From: Comamonas sp. BIGb0124
Lineage (GTDB): Bacteria > Pseudomonadota > Gammaproteobacteria > Burkholderiales > Burkholderiaceae_C
Assembly (NCBI RefSeq): GCF_003752175.1
Contig: NZ_RJVF01000009.1
Coordinates: 558,001-622,000, forward strand
Length of the DNA: 64,000 nt
Direction: 5' to 3'
The notes under the pieces are model-generated. The model was not told the DNA's origin and made no database searches. It was given only the letters and a program-made list of their open reading frames with translations. Below, piece after piece: positions 8,604-17,277 of the stretch (position 1 is the first letter of the stretch; every line of letters begins with the position of its first letter). The translations under genes were made by a program, and so were the position numbers.

Positions 8604-9605
8604 TCAGGTGCTGCTGCGGGTGACGATGGAGAAGCCGATGTCGATCCGGGGCTGATCCACCGTCCGGCCTTCGGCTCGGGACACGATCAGTTCGGCCGCC
8701 AGTTGGCCGATGCGTGTGCCGTCGACCCGCACGGTGGTCAGTGCGGGCGGCGCGTCCTTGGCAAACTCCTGGTCGCCCAGGCCCATCACCGCCAGCGTCC
8801 CGGGGACATCGACGCCCTTGTGCTGGGCCTCGATCAAGGCACCGAGCGCCAGCGTGTCCGAACTGCAGAACACGGCGGATGTCGCGGGCGCGCGCATCAG
8901 GATGTCGGCCAGTCCCTGCCGGCCCGCACCCAGCGTGCTGGGCGACGCGGTCAGGGAAACCGTGACCGGCGGCAGCCCCAGCTCGCCGGCCCGGGCCTTG
9001 AACGCCTGGATCCGGGCCTGGGCCCGTGCGTCGTTTCCGCTGACGATGCCCAATTGGCGATGTCCCCGACTGGCGAAGTAATCGGCCACCGCCGTGCCGA
9101 TCGCCACGTGCGAAAAGCCGACCAGCATGTCGATCGGCGCATCGGTGTAGTCCCAGGTCTCGACGACCGGAATGCGCGAGGCCAGCAGGGCGCGGCGACC
9201 GTCTTCCGAGGCCGTGATGCCCGTCATGATGATGCCGTCGGGGCGGCGCTGGATCACGGTTCTCAGCAACTCGGCCTCGTGCGCCGCGTCGTAGCCGGTA
9301 CAGCCCACCATCAACTGGTAGCCGAGGCGGTTGAGGGCGCTGTCGAGCGACTGGATCATCTCCTGGAACACCGGCCCCACCAGCGTGGGCAGCATCGCGG
9401 CCACCAGCCGGGCGCGCGACAGGCGCAGGCCGCTGGCCATGGCGTTGGGCACATACCCCATCTGCTCGATGGCCTCGCGCACGCGCTTGAGCGTTTCGGG
9501 CGTGAGTTTGTCCGGTGCATTCAGGGCGCGTGAAACCGTCATCGCGGAAACACCCGCGACGCGGGCGACATCTTGAACGGTGGACGGTCGAACGGGGCTG
9601 GTCAT
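8604..9605 (-). CDS. LacI/GntR-type transcriptional regulator, probably of the glucarate genes
   Basis: 333 residues. The N-terminal LacI helix-turn-helix reads TVQDVARVAGVSAMTVSRALN at residues 9-29. The hinge helix follows (GYVPNAMASGLRLSRARLVAAML), then a periplasmic-binding-protein-like effector domain. The sequence resembles the GntR (gluconate) branch of the family. It lies directly upstream of the Bug-gudD pair on the same strand, and the 160 bp gap holds two mirrored operators. An aldarate or an intermediate of its breakdown is a likely inducer, though not shown by sequence. Confidence 0.92.
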   Translation of the reverse strand: MTSPVRPSTVQDVARVAGVSAMTVSRALNAPDKLTPETLKRVREAIEQMGYVPNAMASGLRLSRARLVAAMLPTLVGPVFQEMIQSLDSALNRLGYQLMVGCTGYDAAHEAELLRTVIQRRPDGIIMTGITASEDGRRALLASRIPVVETWDYTDAPIDMLVGFSHVAIGTAVADYFASRGHRQLGIVSGNDARAQARIQAFKARAGELGLPPVTVSLTASPSTLGAGRQGLADILMRAPATSAVFCSSDTLALGALIEAQHKGVDVPGTLAVMGLGDQEFAKDAPPALTTVRVDGTRIGQLAAELIVSRAEGRTVDQPRIDIGFSIVTRSST

Positions 9606-9936
9606 GAAACCCGGGGCACACGAGTGGAGGAGCCGTCATCGTAGAGCAATATGGGCCCGAGCCGGCCTTGGCGGGCACCGAGGCCTCCGGGGTCCGGCAG
9701 CCGCAGGGATGCCGTGGCCGCGTTGTCCATGGGCGGCGGCAGGACTTGCCCCGGCCGCCGTGCAGCCGTCTCCCGCCCTGCCTAGAATCCACGGTGTGGC
9801 GCGCATCGAGGCGTGCCCATGGCGTGTCGTTCACGCCGCAGCAATGGGGCTGATCCTTGTTCGACAGACCGTGCGGCCGGGTGTGCAGCGATCACCGCAC
9901 ACCGGATGCGCGGGCTGCATACCCCTCTGCCCCGCC
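9606..9936. other. Intergenic stretch before the HPP-CBS gene
   Basis: 331 bp between the divergent lacI-type and HPP genes. The HPP frame stays open through all of it, so a longer HPP protein is formally possible, with an in-frame ATG at 9844. However, the added residues show no domain, and no ribosome-binding site precedes that ATG. I find no RNA gene, clear promoter or repeat. Confidence 0.5.
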
Positions 9937-11211
9937 ATGTCCCAGCCCTCCGATTCCGCTTCTTCCGTTTCTTCCGCTGCGGCCTCCGATTCCGTTTCTG
10001 CGGGATCGGCCGGTGCATCCGGATCTTCCGTTTCCGCCGATCCGCCCGCCCCGGCACTCGCACAGGCACGGGTTGCCGTGCGCGCGTCGGTCCGCGCCTT
10101 GTGGCCCGCGCCCATGGCCATCGATGCACGCGAGAAATGGCGGGCCTGCCTGGGCGCGGCCCTGGGCACCTTGGGCGTGGCGCTGAGCGTGCCCTGGCTG
10201 ATGGCTGTGCTGGGCCATGAGCCGGTGCCCGCGCAACTCGCGCTGTGGATGGTGGCGCCGCTGGGCGCCAGCGCGGTGCTGGTCTTTGCGGTGCCGTCCA
10301 GCCCGCTGGCGCAGCCCTGGGCGGTGCTGGGCGGCAACACTGTGTCGGCGCTGATCGGCATTGCCTGTGTGCACGCGGTGCCCGAGCCGGCGGCTGCGGC
10401 CGCCCTGGCGGTGGGGTTGGCGATCTTGGCCATGATGGCGTTGCGCTGCCTGCATCCGCCCGGCGGTGCAGCGGCTTTGTTGATGGTCCTCAACGGCGTG
10501 AGCGATTTCGGTTTTGCACTGGAACCGGTGTTGCTGGATTCCGTGCTGCTGGTGGCCGCCGGCATGCTCTACAACTCCCTCACGGGCCGGCGCTACCCGC
10601 ACGTGAACCGCACACCGCCGGCCGACGGGGGCACGCGCCTGACGCGTTCGGACCTGGATGCGGCACTCGCGCATTACAACCAGGTCATGGACGTCAACCG
10701 GGGTGACCTCGAGTTCCTGCTGCGGCAGGCCGAAGCCGCCGCGTACAGGCGCACCCTGGGCGACCTCTGTTGCGCCGATGTGATGACCCGTTCACCGGTC
10801 ACGGCGAGGATCGAGACCCCGCTGCGGCAGGCCTGGGCGCTGATGCGCCAGCGCCGCGTCAAGGCCTTGCCCATCGTCGACCGGCTGGGCCACCTCGTCG
10901 GCATCGTGACCGTCGCCGACTTCATGCGTCAGGTCGACCTCGATGTGCACGAGGGCCTGGGTCACCGGCTGCGCGACCTGGTCAGGCGGCGCAAGCGCGC
11001 AGACGCTTCACCCGTTGCCGGCACGGTCGGCCAGATCATGACGCGCCAGGTTCGCGTGGCCAGCGGCAACCGGCTCCTGATGGATCTGGTACCGGTCTTT
11101 TCGGAAGGCGGCCACCGCCATATCCCCATCCTCGACGAGGAGCGGCGGCTGGTCGGCATCATCACGCAATCGGATCTGATCAAGGCGCTGTATGCCGCCG
11201 TGCGCAGCTGA
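9937..11211 (+). CDS. HPP family membrane protein with two C-terminal CBS domains
   Basis: 424 residues. The first 50 are a low-complexity Ser/Ala tail. Residues about 65-215 form the HPP domain with four or more hydrophobic helices; it contains WMVAPLGASAVLVFAVPSSPLAQPW and LRCLHPPGGAAAL, whose HPPGG gives the family its name. After a linker, two CBS motifs follow (VMTRSPVTARIETPL to GIVTVADF, and IMTRQVRVASGN to GIITQSDL). HPP proteins are inner-membrane proteins, with nitrite transport reported for some plant members; CBS pairs usually sense adenosyl nucleotides. The function here is unknown. The ATG at 9937 has no obvious Shine-Dalgarno, so the start is uncertain. Confidence 0.85.
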   Translation: MSQPSDSASSVSSAAASDSVSAGSAGASGSSVSADPPAPALAQARVAVRASVRALWPAPMAIDAREKWRACLGAALGTLGVALSVPWLMAVLGHEPVPAQLALWMVAPLGASAVLVFAVPSSPLAQPWAVLGGNTVSALIGIACVHAVPEPAAAAALAVGLAILAMMALRCLHPPGGAAALLMVLNGVSDFGFALEPVLLDSVLLVAAGMLYNSLTGRRYPHVNRTPPADGGTRLTRSDLDAALAHYNQVMDVNRGDLEFLLRQAEAAAYRRTLGDLCCADVMTRSPVTARIETPLRQAWALMRQRRVKALPIVDRLGHLVGIVTVADFMRQVDLDVHEGLGHRLRDLVRRRKRADASPVAGTVGQIMTRQVRVASGNRLLMDLVPVFSEGGHRHIPILDEERRLVGIITQSDLIKALYAAVRS

Positions 11212-11236
11212 GGCGCCGCAGTGGGGGAGTGCCGTC

Positions 11237-11428
11237 TCAGCGCGAGCCGAGCGAGGCCTTGATCTTCTGGTCGGTCTTGTACTGGCTGAGCGCGTAGACG
11301 GCCCACAGCGCGGCAGGCAGCCAGCCGATCAGGGTGATCTGCAGGACGAGGCAGATCACGCCGGCGATGGGGCGACCGATGGTGAAGAACACCACGAAGG
11401 GCAGAAAGATGGCGAGCAGCAGACGCAT
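11237..11428 (-). CDS. YqaE/Pmp3 family small membrane protein
   Basis: 63 residues with two hydrophobic segments (about 2-18 and 24-46) and the family pattern RPIAGVICLVLQITLIGWLPAALWAVYAL. Pmp3/YqaE proteins are small inner-membrane proteins often linked to stress and membrane potential. The ATG at 11428 has GAGG 7 nt upstream and is preferred to a TTG three codons earlier. It is convergent with the HPP gene. The role in this organism is unknown. Confidence 0.88.
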   Translation of the reverse strand: MRLLLAIFLPFVVFFTIGRPIAGVICLVLQITLIGWLPAALWAVYALSQYKTDQKIKASLGSR

Positions 11429-11506
11429 GAGAGACAACCTCGGTGCAAGAGTAGGGAATGCCCCATGCTAGCGGATGCTGCCGTCTCCGCTCCCGAGCGG
11501 ATCGGC

Positions 11507-11541
11507 AAAAAAAACCATCCTCGGCCGAAGGCGGAGGATGG
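11507..11541 (-). terminator. Strong intrinsic terminator downstream of ftsY
   Basis: On the minus strand CCATCCTC pairs with GAGGATGG, with further pairing inside the loop (GCC/GGC), and the stem is followed by eight T residues. It lies about 210 nt after the ftsY stop codon, so it ends either a long ftsY 3' untranslated region or a separate small RNA. Confidence 0.85.
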
Positions 11542-11750
11542 CAGCAGGAAAACTGCGAGGAATGTGGACGACGACTCTTACGCGGTCACCGTATTACGGC
11601 AGGTCGGCCCCTGCGGCTGTACCTCTGTTTTCCGTCGGAGGCCAACGACGTGTGCGCTCGAGAGCAGTCGCACTTTGTCTGCGCAGACAACACACGGGAA
11701 TGTAGTGCCCGGGTGTGACAGCCACGTGACGCCGCGGCTCGCCATGCCGG
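11542..11750 (-). other. Structured intergenic region, possible small RNA or ftsY 3' UTR
   Basis: This 209 bp stretch has no credible coding frame but is rich in symmetry. There is a perfect 16 bp palindrome, TTGTCTGCGCAGACAA, at 11675-11690. An outer pair CGTGTG/CACACG flanks it at 11649-11654 and 11690-11695. A hairpin GCAGG/CCTGC lies at 11599-11614, and CCGTA-T-TACGG lies just before that. With the strong terminator at 11507-11541 this would give a folded transcript on the minus strand. I could not match it to a known RNA family from memory and saw no convincing promoter. Confidence 0.3.
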
Positions 11751-13409
11751 TCAGTTCAGCAGGGCCTGCGCGAACTCGCGTGCGCTGAAGGTTTCCAGGT
11801 CTTCCAGTTTTTCGCCGACGCCGATGAAGTAGACGGGAATCGGGCGTTCCTGGGCGATGGCCGCCAGCACGCCGCCCTTGGCCGTGCCATCGAGCTTGGT
11901 GACGATCAGGCCCGTCAGTTGAAGGGCATCGTCGAAGGCACGCACCTGAGCCAGTGCGTTCTGTCCGGTGTTGCCGTCGATCACGAGCAGCACCTCGTGC
12001 GGCGCGCTGGCATCGGCCTTGCCGATCACGCGTTTGATCTTCTTCAGCTCTTCCATGAGGTGCAGTTGCGTCGGCAGGCGCCCGGCCGTGTCGATCAGGA
12101 CCACGTCCTTGCCGCGGGCCTTGCCGGCCGTGACGGCATCGAAGCTCACGGCTGCCGGATCGCCGCCGTCCTGGCTCACGATCTCGACGGTGTTGCGGTC
12201 GGCCCAGATGCCGAGCTGCTCGCGCGCAGCGGCACGGAAGGTGTCGGCCGCAGCCAGCAGCACGGCCGCCTGTGCGTCGGCCAGGTGTTTGGTGAGCTTG
12301 CCGATCGAGGTCGTCTTGCCCGCACCGTTGACGCCCGCCACCATGATGACGGTCGGCTGCTGCTCGCCGATCACCAGCGATTTCTCGAGCGGGCGCAACA
12401 AGTCGGTGATGGCGTCGGCCAGCAGTTCCTTGACTGCAGCCGGATCGGTCGCCTTGTGTTCCTTGACCCGGCGGCGCAGGTCGTCGAGCAGGTGTTGCGT
12501 GGCCTTGACGCCGGTATCCGCCATCAGCAGCGCCGTCTCGAGCTCCTCGTACAGATCCTCGTCGATGCGAGTGCCGGTAAAGACCGTGGTGATGCTGGAG
12601 CCGGTCTTGCGCAGGCCGGCCTTGAGCCGGTTGAGCCACCCGGCGCGCTCGGCGGCCGGTTCCTGCATGGCAACAGGCGCATCGCCAACCGCATTCGGAA
12701 TGGAAACCGCAACGGCAGCGGCCGGCGGGCTGGCCGGCTGCAGGACGGCCGGAGGAGCGGTGGGCTGAATCGGGGCGCGCGCGGGTGCCGGCGTCGGCGT
12801 CGGTGTCACGGCAGGGGGCCTGGCGGGCGATGGCGCGGGAGCATTAACCGGTGCAGGGGCAGGGGCAGGGGCTGGGACAGAGGCCGGAACCTGCGGCTGG
12901 ACGGGCGCCGGCACGGGGGCCACACGAATGGCGTCGGGTTCGTCGATGCCGGGCGGCGTCGGGCCGGGCTCGCGCACGGGATGGCCCGGTTGTCCGGGGG
13001 GATCGGACACCGGCGGCTGGGTCGGCGCCGGTGCGGGCGGCACCGAGGGCGGCTGGACCGGCGGCGTCGACGGGGGCGTGATCGGACCCGGCTCGGCCCG
13101 GACGGATTCGGGCGCAGGCACGGGCACGGGCACGGGCACCGAAGGCGCGGGAAGGGGCGGGGCGGCAGGCGCCGGCGCATCCGCCGTGGGAGCCGCCGCG
13201 GGCGCGCGCTTGAACCACGAGGCCCATCCGCCGGGTGCAGGAGCGGCGGCCGGCGGCTCGGACTCTGCCGGGCTGGCCGGTGCGGCGACGGCGGGGGACG
13301 GGACAGCGGGCGCTGGGCTGACGTTCACCGGTTCGGCCTGGGGCGCGGGTGCCAGCGCCGGGGAATCGGCAGGGACCGGCACGGGTTTCTTTTTGAAAAA
13401 TGAGAACAT
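11751..13409 (-). CDS. ftsY: Signal recognition particle receptor FtsY
   Basis: 552 residues. The last 300 form the NG GTPase domain: helical N domain from about 255 (GWLNRLKAGLRKTG), G1 loop GVNGAGKTTS near 358, ADTFRAAAREQL, DTAGR (G3) and TKLDGTAKGG (G4). It docks SRP-ribosome complexes at the inner membrane. The N-terminal 250 residues are extremely Pro/Ala-rich rather than acidic as in E. coli, with short basic-aromatic patches at the start (MFSFFKKK) and near 61 (GWASWFKRA) that could touch the membrane. The frame is open upstream to 13505; the ATG at 13409 is chosen because it starts at the FSFFKKK motif, although no strong ribosome-binding site is visible. It is divergent from the M16 protease pair. 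Confidence 0.96.
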   Translation of the reverse strand: MFSFFKKKPVPVPADSPALAPAPQAEPVNVSPAPAVPSPAVAAPASPAESEPPAAAPAPGGWASWFKRAPAAAPTADAPAPAAPPLPAPSVPVPVPVPAPESVRAEPGPITPPSTPPVQPPSVPPAPAPTQPPVSDPPGQPGHPVREPGPTPPGIDEPDAIRVAPVPAPVQPQVPASVPAPAPAPAPVNAPAPSPARPPAVTPTPTPAPARAPIQPTAPPAVLQPASPPAAAVAVSIPNAVGDAPVAMQEPAAERAGWLNRLKAGLRKTGSSITTVFTGTRIDEDLYEELETALLMADTGVKATQHLLDDLRRRVKEHKATDPAAVKELLADAITDLLRPLEKSLVIGEQQPTVIMVAGVNGAGKTTSIGKLTKHLADAQAAVLLAAADTFRAAAREQLGIWADRNTVEIVSQDGGDPAAVSFDAVTAGKARGKDVVLIDTAGRLPTQLHLMEELKKIKRVIGKADASAPHEVLLVIDGNTGQNALAQVRAFDDALQLTGLIVTKLDGTAKGGVLAAIAQERPIPVYFIGVGEKLEDLETFSAREFAQALLN

Positions 13410-13609
13410 GTTTGGCTTTTTTGAATCAGTGAACAGGTAACCTGTCGGCCCCGCCTGGCCCGGGGGGCCATCGGCGATGCCGGGACGGCTTGCGGCGGCG
13501 GCCACGTCCCGGCGCGTGCAAGACAGTCAGCGTACCAGCCGGTCACCTCACACCACGGCCCATGATCGTTGATCGGGCCGCGCTGTTTTTGCAAAGACTC
13601 GTGTATTTT

Positions 13610-15088
13610 ATGAAACGTCTCCCTCTTTTGCCGCAAGTCCTGGGTTGCATGGCCTGGGCGGGTGCCGCGTGGGCCCAGGTGCCGACCGTCGCGGCACCTG
13701 CGCCGGCGAGCGTCGCCGCACAGTCCGCGCCGGCGCCGTCGGCTCCGCAGCCGCGCCGGTTCCAGCTGGACAACGGCATGACCGTCATCGTGCAGCCCGA
13801 CCATCGCGCGCCCACGGCCGTGCAGATGCTCTGGGTGCGGGTGGGCAGCCTGGACGAGGTCAGCGGCACCTCCGGCGTGGCGCACATGCTCGAGCACATG
13901 ATGTTCAAGGGCACGCCGACCGTGCCGGCCGGCGAGTTCTCGCGCCGCGTCGCAGCGCTGGGCGGCCAAGAGAACGCCTTCACCTATCTCGACTACACCG
14001 GCTACTACCAGCAGGTGCCCGCCGGTCATCTGCGCGAGGTCATGGCGCTGGAGTCCGACCGCTTCGCCAACAACCAGTGGCCCGACGCGGCCTTTGCGCC
14101 CGAGCGTGCCGTGGTGCAGGAAGAGCGGCGCATGCGCATCGAAGACCGGCCGCGTGCCAGGCTCTACGAGGCGCTGATGGCACAGGCCTTCCAGATCTCG
14201 CCCTACCGCCGGCCCGTCATCGGCTGGATGAGCGACATCGAGGCCTACACCGCCGACGATGTCAGGGACTTCCACCGCCGCTGGTATGTGCCCGCCAACG
14301 CCGCGCTGGTCGTCGCCGGCGATGTCGATCCCGAGCAGGTCAGGGTATGGGCCGAACAGACCTACGGCCAGATCGCCGCGCGGCCCGTGCCGGCTCGCAA
14401 GCCGCAGGTCGAAAACGAACAGCGCGGCATCCGGCGCTTCGAGCTCAAGGCCGTGGCCGAGCAGCCCTACCTGCTCATGGCCTACAAGGTGCCGCGCATG
14501 AGCGGCATCGATGCCCAGGACGCCGCCACGCAGGATGCCCTTGCGCTCACCGTGCTGTCCGCCGTGCTCGACGGCTATGGCGGTGCCCGGCTCGGCCGTG
14601 CCCTGACCCAGGGGCCCGACCGGGTGGCCGACAGCGCCAGCGCCAGCAACGGTTTGTCGGGCCGCGGCCCGCAGCTGTTTCTGTTCTCGGGCGTGCCGGC
14701 GCAAGGCAAGGATGTCGCGGCGCTCGAAGCCGGCTGGCGTGCCCAGATCGCGCAGATCGCACGCGACGGCATCAGCGCGGCCGAACTCAACCGCGTCAAG
14801 ACGCAATGGAAAGCGGCCCAGATCTACCAGCGCGACTCCGTCATGTCGCAGGCCCGGATGCTGGGCAGCAACTGGATCGAAGACCTTCCTCTCGACGCCA
14901 ACGACCGTCTCATCGCCCGGCTCGACGCCGTGACCGCCGAGCAGGTCCGCTCGGTGGCGGCGCGTTACTTCGGCGACGACCAGCTCACCGTGGGCGTGCT
15001 GGTGCCTCAGGCCGCAGCAGCCGGTGAACGGCCCCGGCGTCCCGGTGGCGACGGCGATGCCCAGCCCAGCCAGGGCGGCGAGCACTGA
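13610..15088 (+). CDS. M16 family zinc metallopeptidase, catalytic member
   Basis: 492 residues with a signal peptide ending at AGAAWAQ near residue 21 and a short Pro/Ala linker. The inverted zinc motif HxxEH appears as HMLEHMMFKGT near residue 93, with the distal Glu in the AVVQEERRMRIEDRP region. It should be a periplasmic pitrilysin-like endopeptidase. The next gene encodes an M16 protein lacking the zinc motif; such catalytic and non-catalytic pairs normally form a heterodimer. Two nucleotides separate the genes. The ATG at 13610 is chosen because it begins the signal peptide; the frame itself runs back to 13490. Confidence 0.93.
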   Translation: MKRLPLLPQVLGCMAWAGAAWAQVPTVAAPAPASVAAQSAPAPSAPQPRRFQLDNGMTVIVQPDHRAPTAVQMLWVRVGSLDEVSGTSGVAHMLEHMMFKGTPTVPAGEFSRRVAALGGQENAFTYLDYTGYYQQVPAGHLREVMALESDRFANNQWPDAAFAPERAVVQEERRMRIEDRPRARLYEALMAQAFQISPYRRPVIGWMSDIEAYTADDVRDFHRRWYVPANAALVVAGDVDPEQVRVWAEQTYGQIAARPVPARKPQVENEQRGIRRFELKAVAEQPYLLMAYKVPRMSGIDAQDAATQDALALTVLSAVLDGYGGARLGRALTQGPDRVADSASASNGLSGRGPQLFLFSGVPAQGKDVAALEAGWRAQIAQIARDGISAAELNRVKTQWKAAQIYQRDSVMSQARMLGSNWIEDLPLDANDRLIARLDAVTAEQVRSVAARYFGDDQLTVGVLVPQAAAAGERPRRPGGDGDAQPSQGGEH

Positions 15089-15090
15089 GC

Positions 15091-16482
15091 ATGGAGCGCA
15101 TGGCCCTCATGAACATGAAAATGAACACCACACGAACGATGTCGCTGAAATCCTGGCGTGGCCTGGTCCTGCTGGCGCTGGCCGCGGCGGTCCTGCCCTC
15201 CGCCCGTGCCGCCCTGCCCATCGCCCATTGGCAGCAGCCCAGCGGCGCGCAGGTGTACTTCGTGCAGAGTCCGGCCCTGCCCATGGTGCAGGTGCAGATC
15301 GACTTCGACGCCGGCAACCGCCGCGATCCGCCGGCCCTGAAGGGCTTGGCCGATGCCACCGCCGGCATGGCGTCCAAGGGCGTTCGCGAGGAGGCGGGAC
15401 AGCCCGCGCTCGATGAAAACCAGTTGGGCGAAGCCTGGGCCGATCTGGGGGCCGGCTTCGGCGCCTCGGCCACCGCCGACCGCACCAGCTACGAACTGCG
15501 CACGCTCACCGAGCCCCGCCTGCTCGATGCGGCCGTCGCGCTCGCGGCACGCCAGCTCGCCCGTCCCAGCTTTGCGCCGTCGGTCTGGCAGCGTGAACGC
15601 GAACAGTGGACCTCTGCCCTGCGGGAAGCCGAGACGCGGCCCGGTACACACGCCTCGCGCGCATTCCGGCAGGCCGTCTACGCCGATCACCCCTACGGCC
15701 AGGCCGAAACCCCCGAGACCCTGCAGCGCATCGGCACCGCCAGCATGCAGGCTTTCCATGAGCGCTACATCGTGCCGTGCCGCGCCAAGGTCAGCGTCGT
15801 CGGTGCGGTCGACCGTGCGCAGGCCGACGCCATCGTGCGCCGGTTGCTGGCCGGTCTGGACGCCCGCCGAGAGGCAAGCTGTGCCGGTCTGCCGGACATC
15901 GCGCCGGTCGCGCCCCTGGCGCAGGCCGTGCGGCGCGACATCCGCTTCGATTCCGCCCAGGCCCAGGTCCTGATCGGACAGCCCGGCATCGCGCGCAGCG
16001 ATCCGGACTACTTTGCCCTGACGGCCGGCAACTACGTGCTCGGCGGGGGCGGCTTTGTGTCCCGCCTCATGCAGGAGGTGCGCGAAAAGCGCGGACTGAC
16101 CTACGGCATCTCCAGCAGCTTCAGCCCTGCGCTGCAGGCCGGTCCTTTCGCCGTGGCGCTGCAGACCCGGCCCGACCAGGCGGCCCAGGCGCTCGACGTC
16201 GCCACCGGCGTCATCCGCGATTTCGTGGCGCAGGGTCCGACGCCCGAGGAGCTCCAGGCCGCCAAGGACAACCTGATCGGCGGCTTCCCGCTGCGCCTCG
16301 ACAGCAACGCCAAGCTGCTGGCCAACGTCGCCAACATCGCCTGGAACGGCCTGCCGCTCGACTACCTCGAGACCTGGACCGACCAGATCGCCCGGCTGAC
16401 GGCCGACGATGTCCGGGCCGCCTTTCAACGCCATCTTCAACCCGACCGCATGGTGACTGTCACCGTGGGAGCTCAACCATGA
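15091..16482 (+). CDS. M16 family peptidase-like subunit without zinc motif
   Basis: 463 residues with a signal sequence (hydrophobic stretch about 22-36, cleavage after PSARA near 40). The fold is M16, but where HxxEH should be it reads GLADATAGMASKG, so it cannot bind zinc. The C-terminal half keeps the REKRGLTYGISSSF segment, the Arg/Tyr region that in homologues completes the partner's active site. It is predicted to be the regulatory half of a periplasmic heterodimer with the preceding gene product. Several in-frame ATGs near the start leave the exact N terminus open by up to 16 codons. Its stop overlaps the rsmD start (ATGA). Confidence 0.92.
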   Translation: MERMALMNMKMNTTRTMSLKSWRGLVLLALAAAVLPSARAALPIAHWQQPSGAQVYFVQSPALPMVQVQIDFDAGNRRDPPALKGLADATAGMASKGVREEAGQPALDENQLGEAWADLGAGFGASATADRTSYELRTLTEPRLLDAAVALAARQLARPSFAPSVWQREREQWTSALREAETRPGTHASRAFRQAVYADHPYGQAETPETLQRIGTASMQAFHERYIVPCRAKVSVVGAVDRAQADAIVRRLLAGLDARREASCAGLPDIAPVAPLAQAVRRDIRFDSAQAQVLIGQPGIARSDPDYFALTAGNYVLGGGGFVSRLMQEVREKRGLTYGISSSFSPALQAGPFAVALQTRPDQAAQALDVATGVIRDFVAQGPTPEELQAAKDNLIGGFPLRLDSNAKLLANVANIAWNGLPLDYLETWTDQIARLTADDVRAAFQRHLQPDRMVTVTVGAQP

Positions 16483-17156
16483 CCACCGCATCCGGAAAAC
16501 CATCCCCCCGCGGCCGCAAGGCCCCCGCCAAGACCTCGGCCGCCCGCGGCAAGCCTCGGGGCGCGACCGGCTCGCCTCGCCGGGCCGCGCACGAGGTGCG
16601 CATCATCGGCGGCCAATGGAAACGCAGCAAACTCGCCGTGGCCGACAAGCCCGGCCTGCGTCCGACCCCCGATCGCGTCCGCGAAACGCTCTTCAACTGG
16701 CTGACCAGCGCCGACGGCGACTGGTCGGGCTGGCAGGTGGTCGACGCCTTCGCGGGCACCGGTGCGCTGGGTTTCGAAGCCGCCTCGCGCGGCGCGGGCC
16801 GCGTCACCCTGATCGAACAGGACGCCGGCCTCGTCGCCCAGCTTTCCGCCAGCAAGGCCAGGCTCGACGCCGATGCGGTGAACGTGCTGCGCGGCGACGG
16901 CCTGGTCGCCCTGGGCCGCTGGGGTGCCGGGACGGCGAATCTCGTGCTGCTGGATCCGCCTTTCGATGTACCCTGGTATGGTCAGGCCATCGCCGCCGCC
17001 CAGAAGGCCCTGGCCGTCGGCGGCTGGCTTTACCTCGAGGCGCCGCGGGCCTACGACGCCGAAGAGATCGCCGCCCTGGGCCTGCAGCCCTACCGTTATC
17101 TCAAGGCCGGTGCCGTGCACGCGCATCTGCTGCAGCGCATCGCGCCGCAGCCCTGA
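16479..17156 (+). CDS. rsmD: 16S rRNA (guanine(966)-N(2))-methyltransferase
   Basis: 225 residues. After a Lys/Ala/Gly-rich tail of about 37 residues comes the Rossmann methyltransferase domain: VRIIGGQWKRSKL, RPTPDRVRETLFNWL, SAM-binding VVDAFAGTGALGFEA at 87-101, and catalytic DPPF at 159-162. It methylates G966 in 16S rRNA during 30S assembly. The ATG overlaps the stop of the upstream M16 gene by four bases, indicating translational coupling. coaD follows, as in many proteobacteria. The basic tail is longer than in E. coli. Confidence 0.96.
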   Translation: MTTASGKPSPRGRKAPAKTSAARGKPRGATGSPRRAAHEVRIIGGQWKRSKLAVADKPGLRPTPDRVRETLFNWLTSADGDWSGWQVVDAFAGTGALGFEAASRGAGRVTLIEQDAGLVAQLSASKARLDADAVNVLRGDGLVALGRWGAGTANLVLLDPPFDVPWYGQAIAAAQKALAVGGWLYLEAPRAYDAEEIAALGLQPYRYLKAGAVHAHLLQRIAPQP

Positions 17157-17277
17157 GACGTGCGCAGGCCCGTGCGATAGGCATAATGCGGCGCAGCAAA
17201 GACCGACGACAGGTCTGTTGTTCCACCGACCATCCGCCGCCACCCGCAGCGCCGTCCGGCACGGCCCAGGAGACCCC

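Noticed and set aside
9580-9936. Longer form of the HPP protein beginning inside the lacI-type gene
   Set aside because: Overlaps the divergent gene start and adds residues with no conserved character. A shorter form from 9937 is simpler, though not proven.
12706-13260. Repeat array within ftsY (Pro/Ala codon repeats) as a CRISPR or tandem repeat element
   Set aside because: The repetition comes from low-complexity Pro/Ala coding sequence inside an intact frame, with no regular spacer structure.
15007-16503. 498-codon minus-strand open frame opposite the second M16 gene
   Set aside because: Antisense frame of a GC-rich gene with low-complexity His/Gly/Arg content. The plus-strand M16 protein is clearly the coding one.
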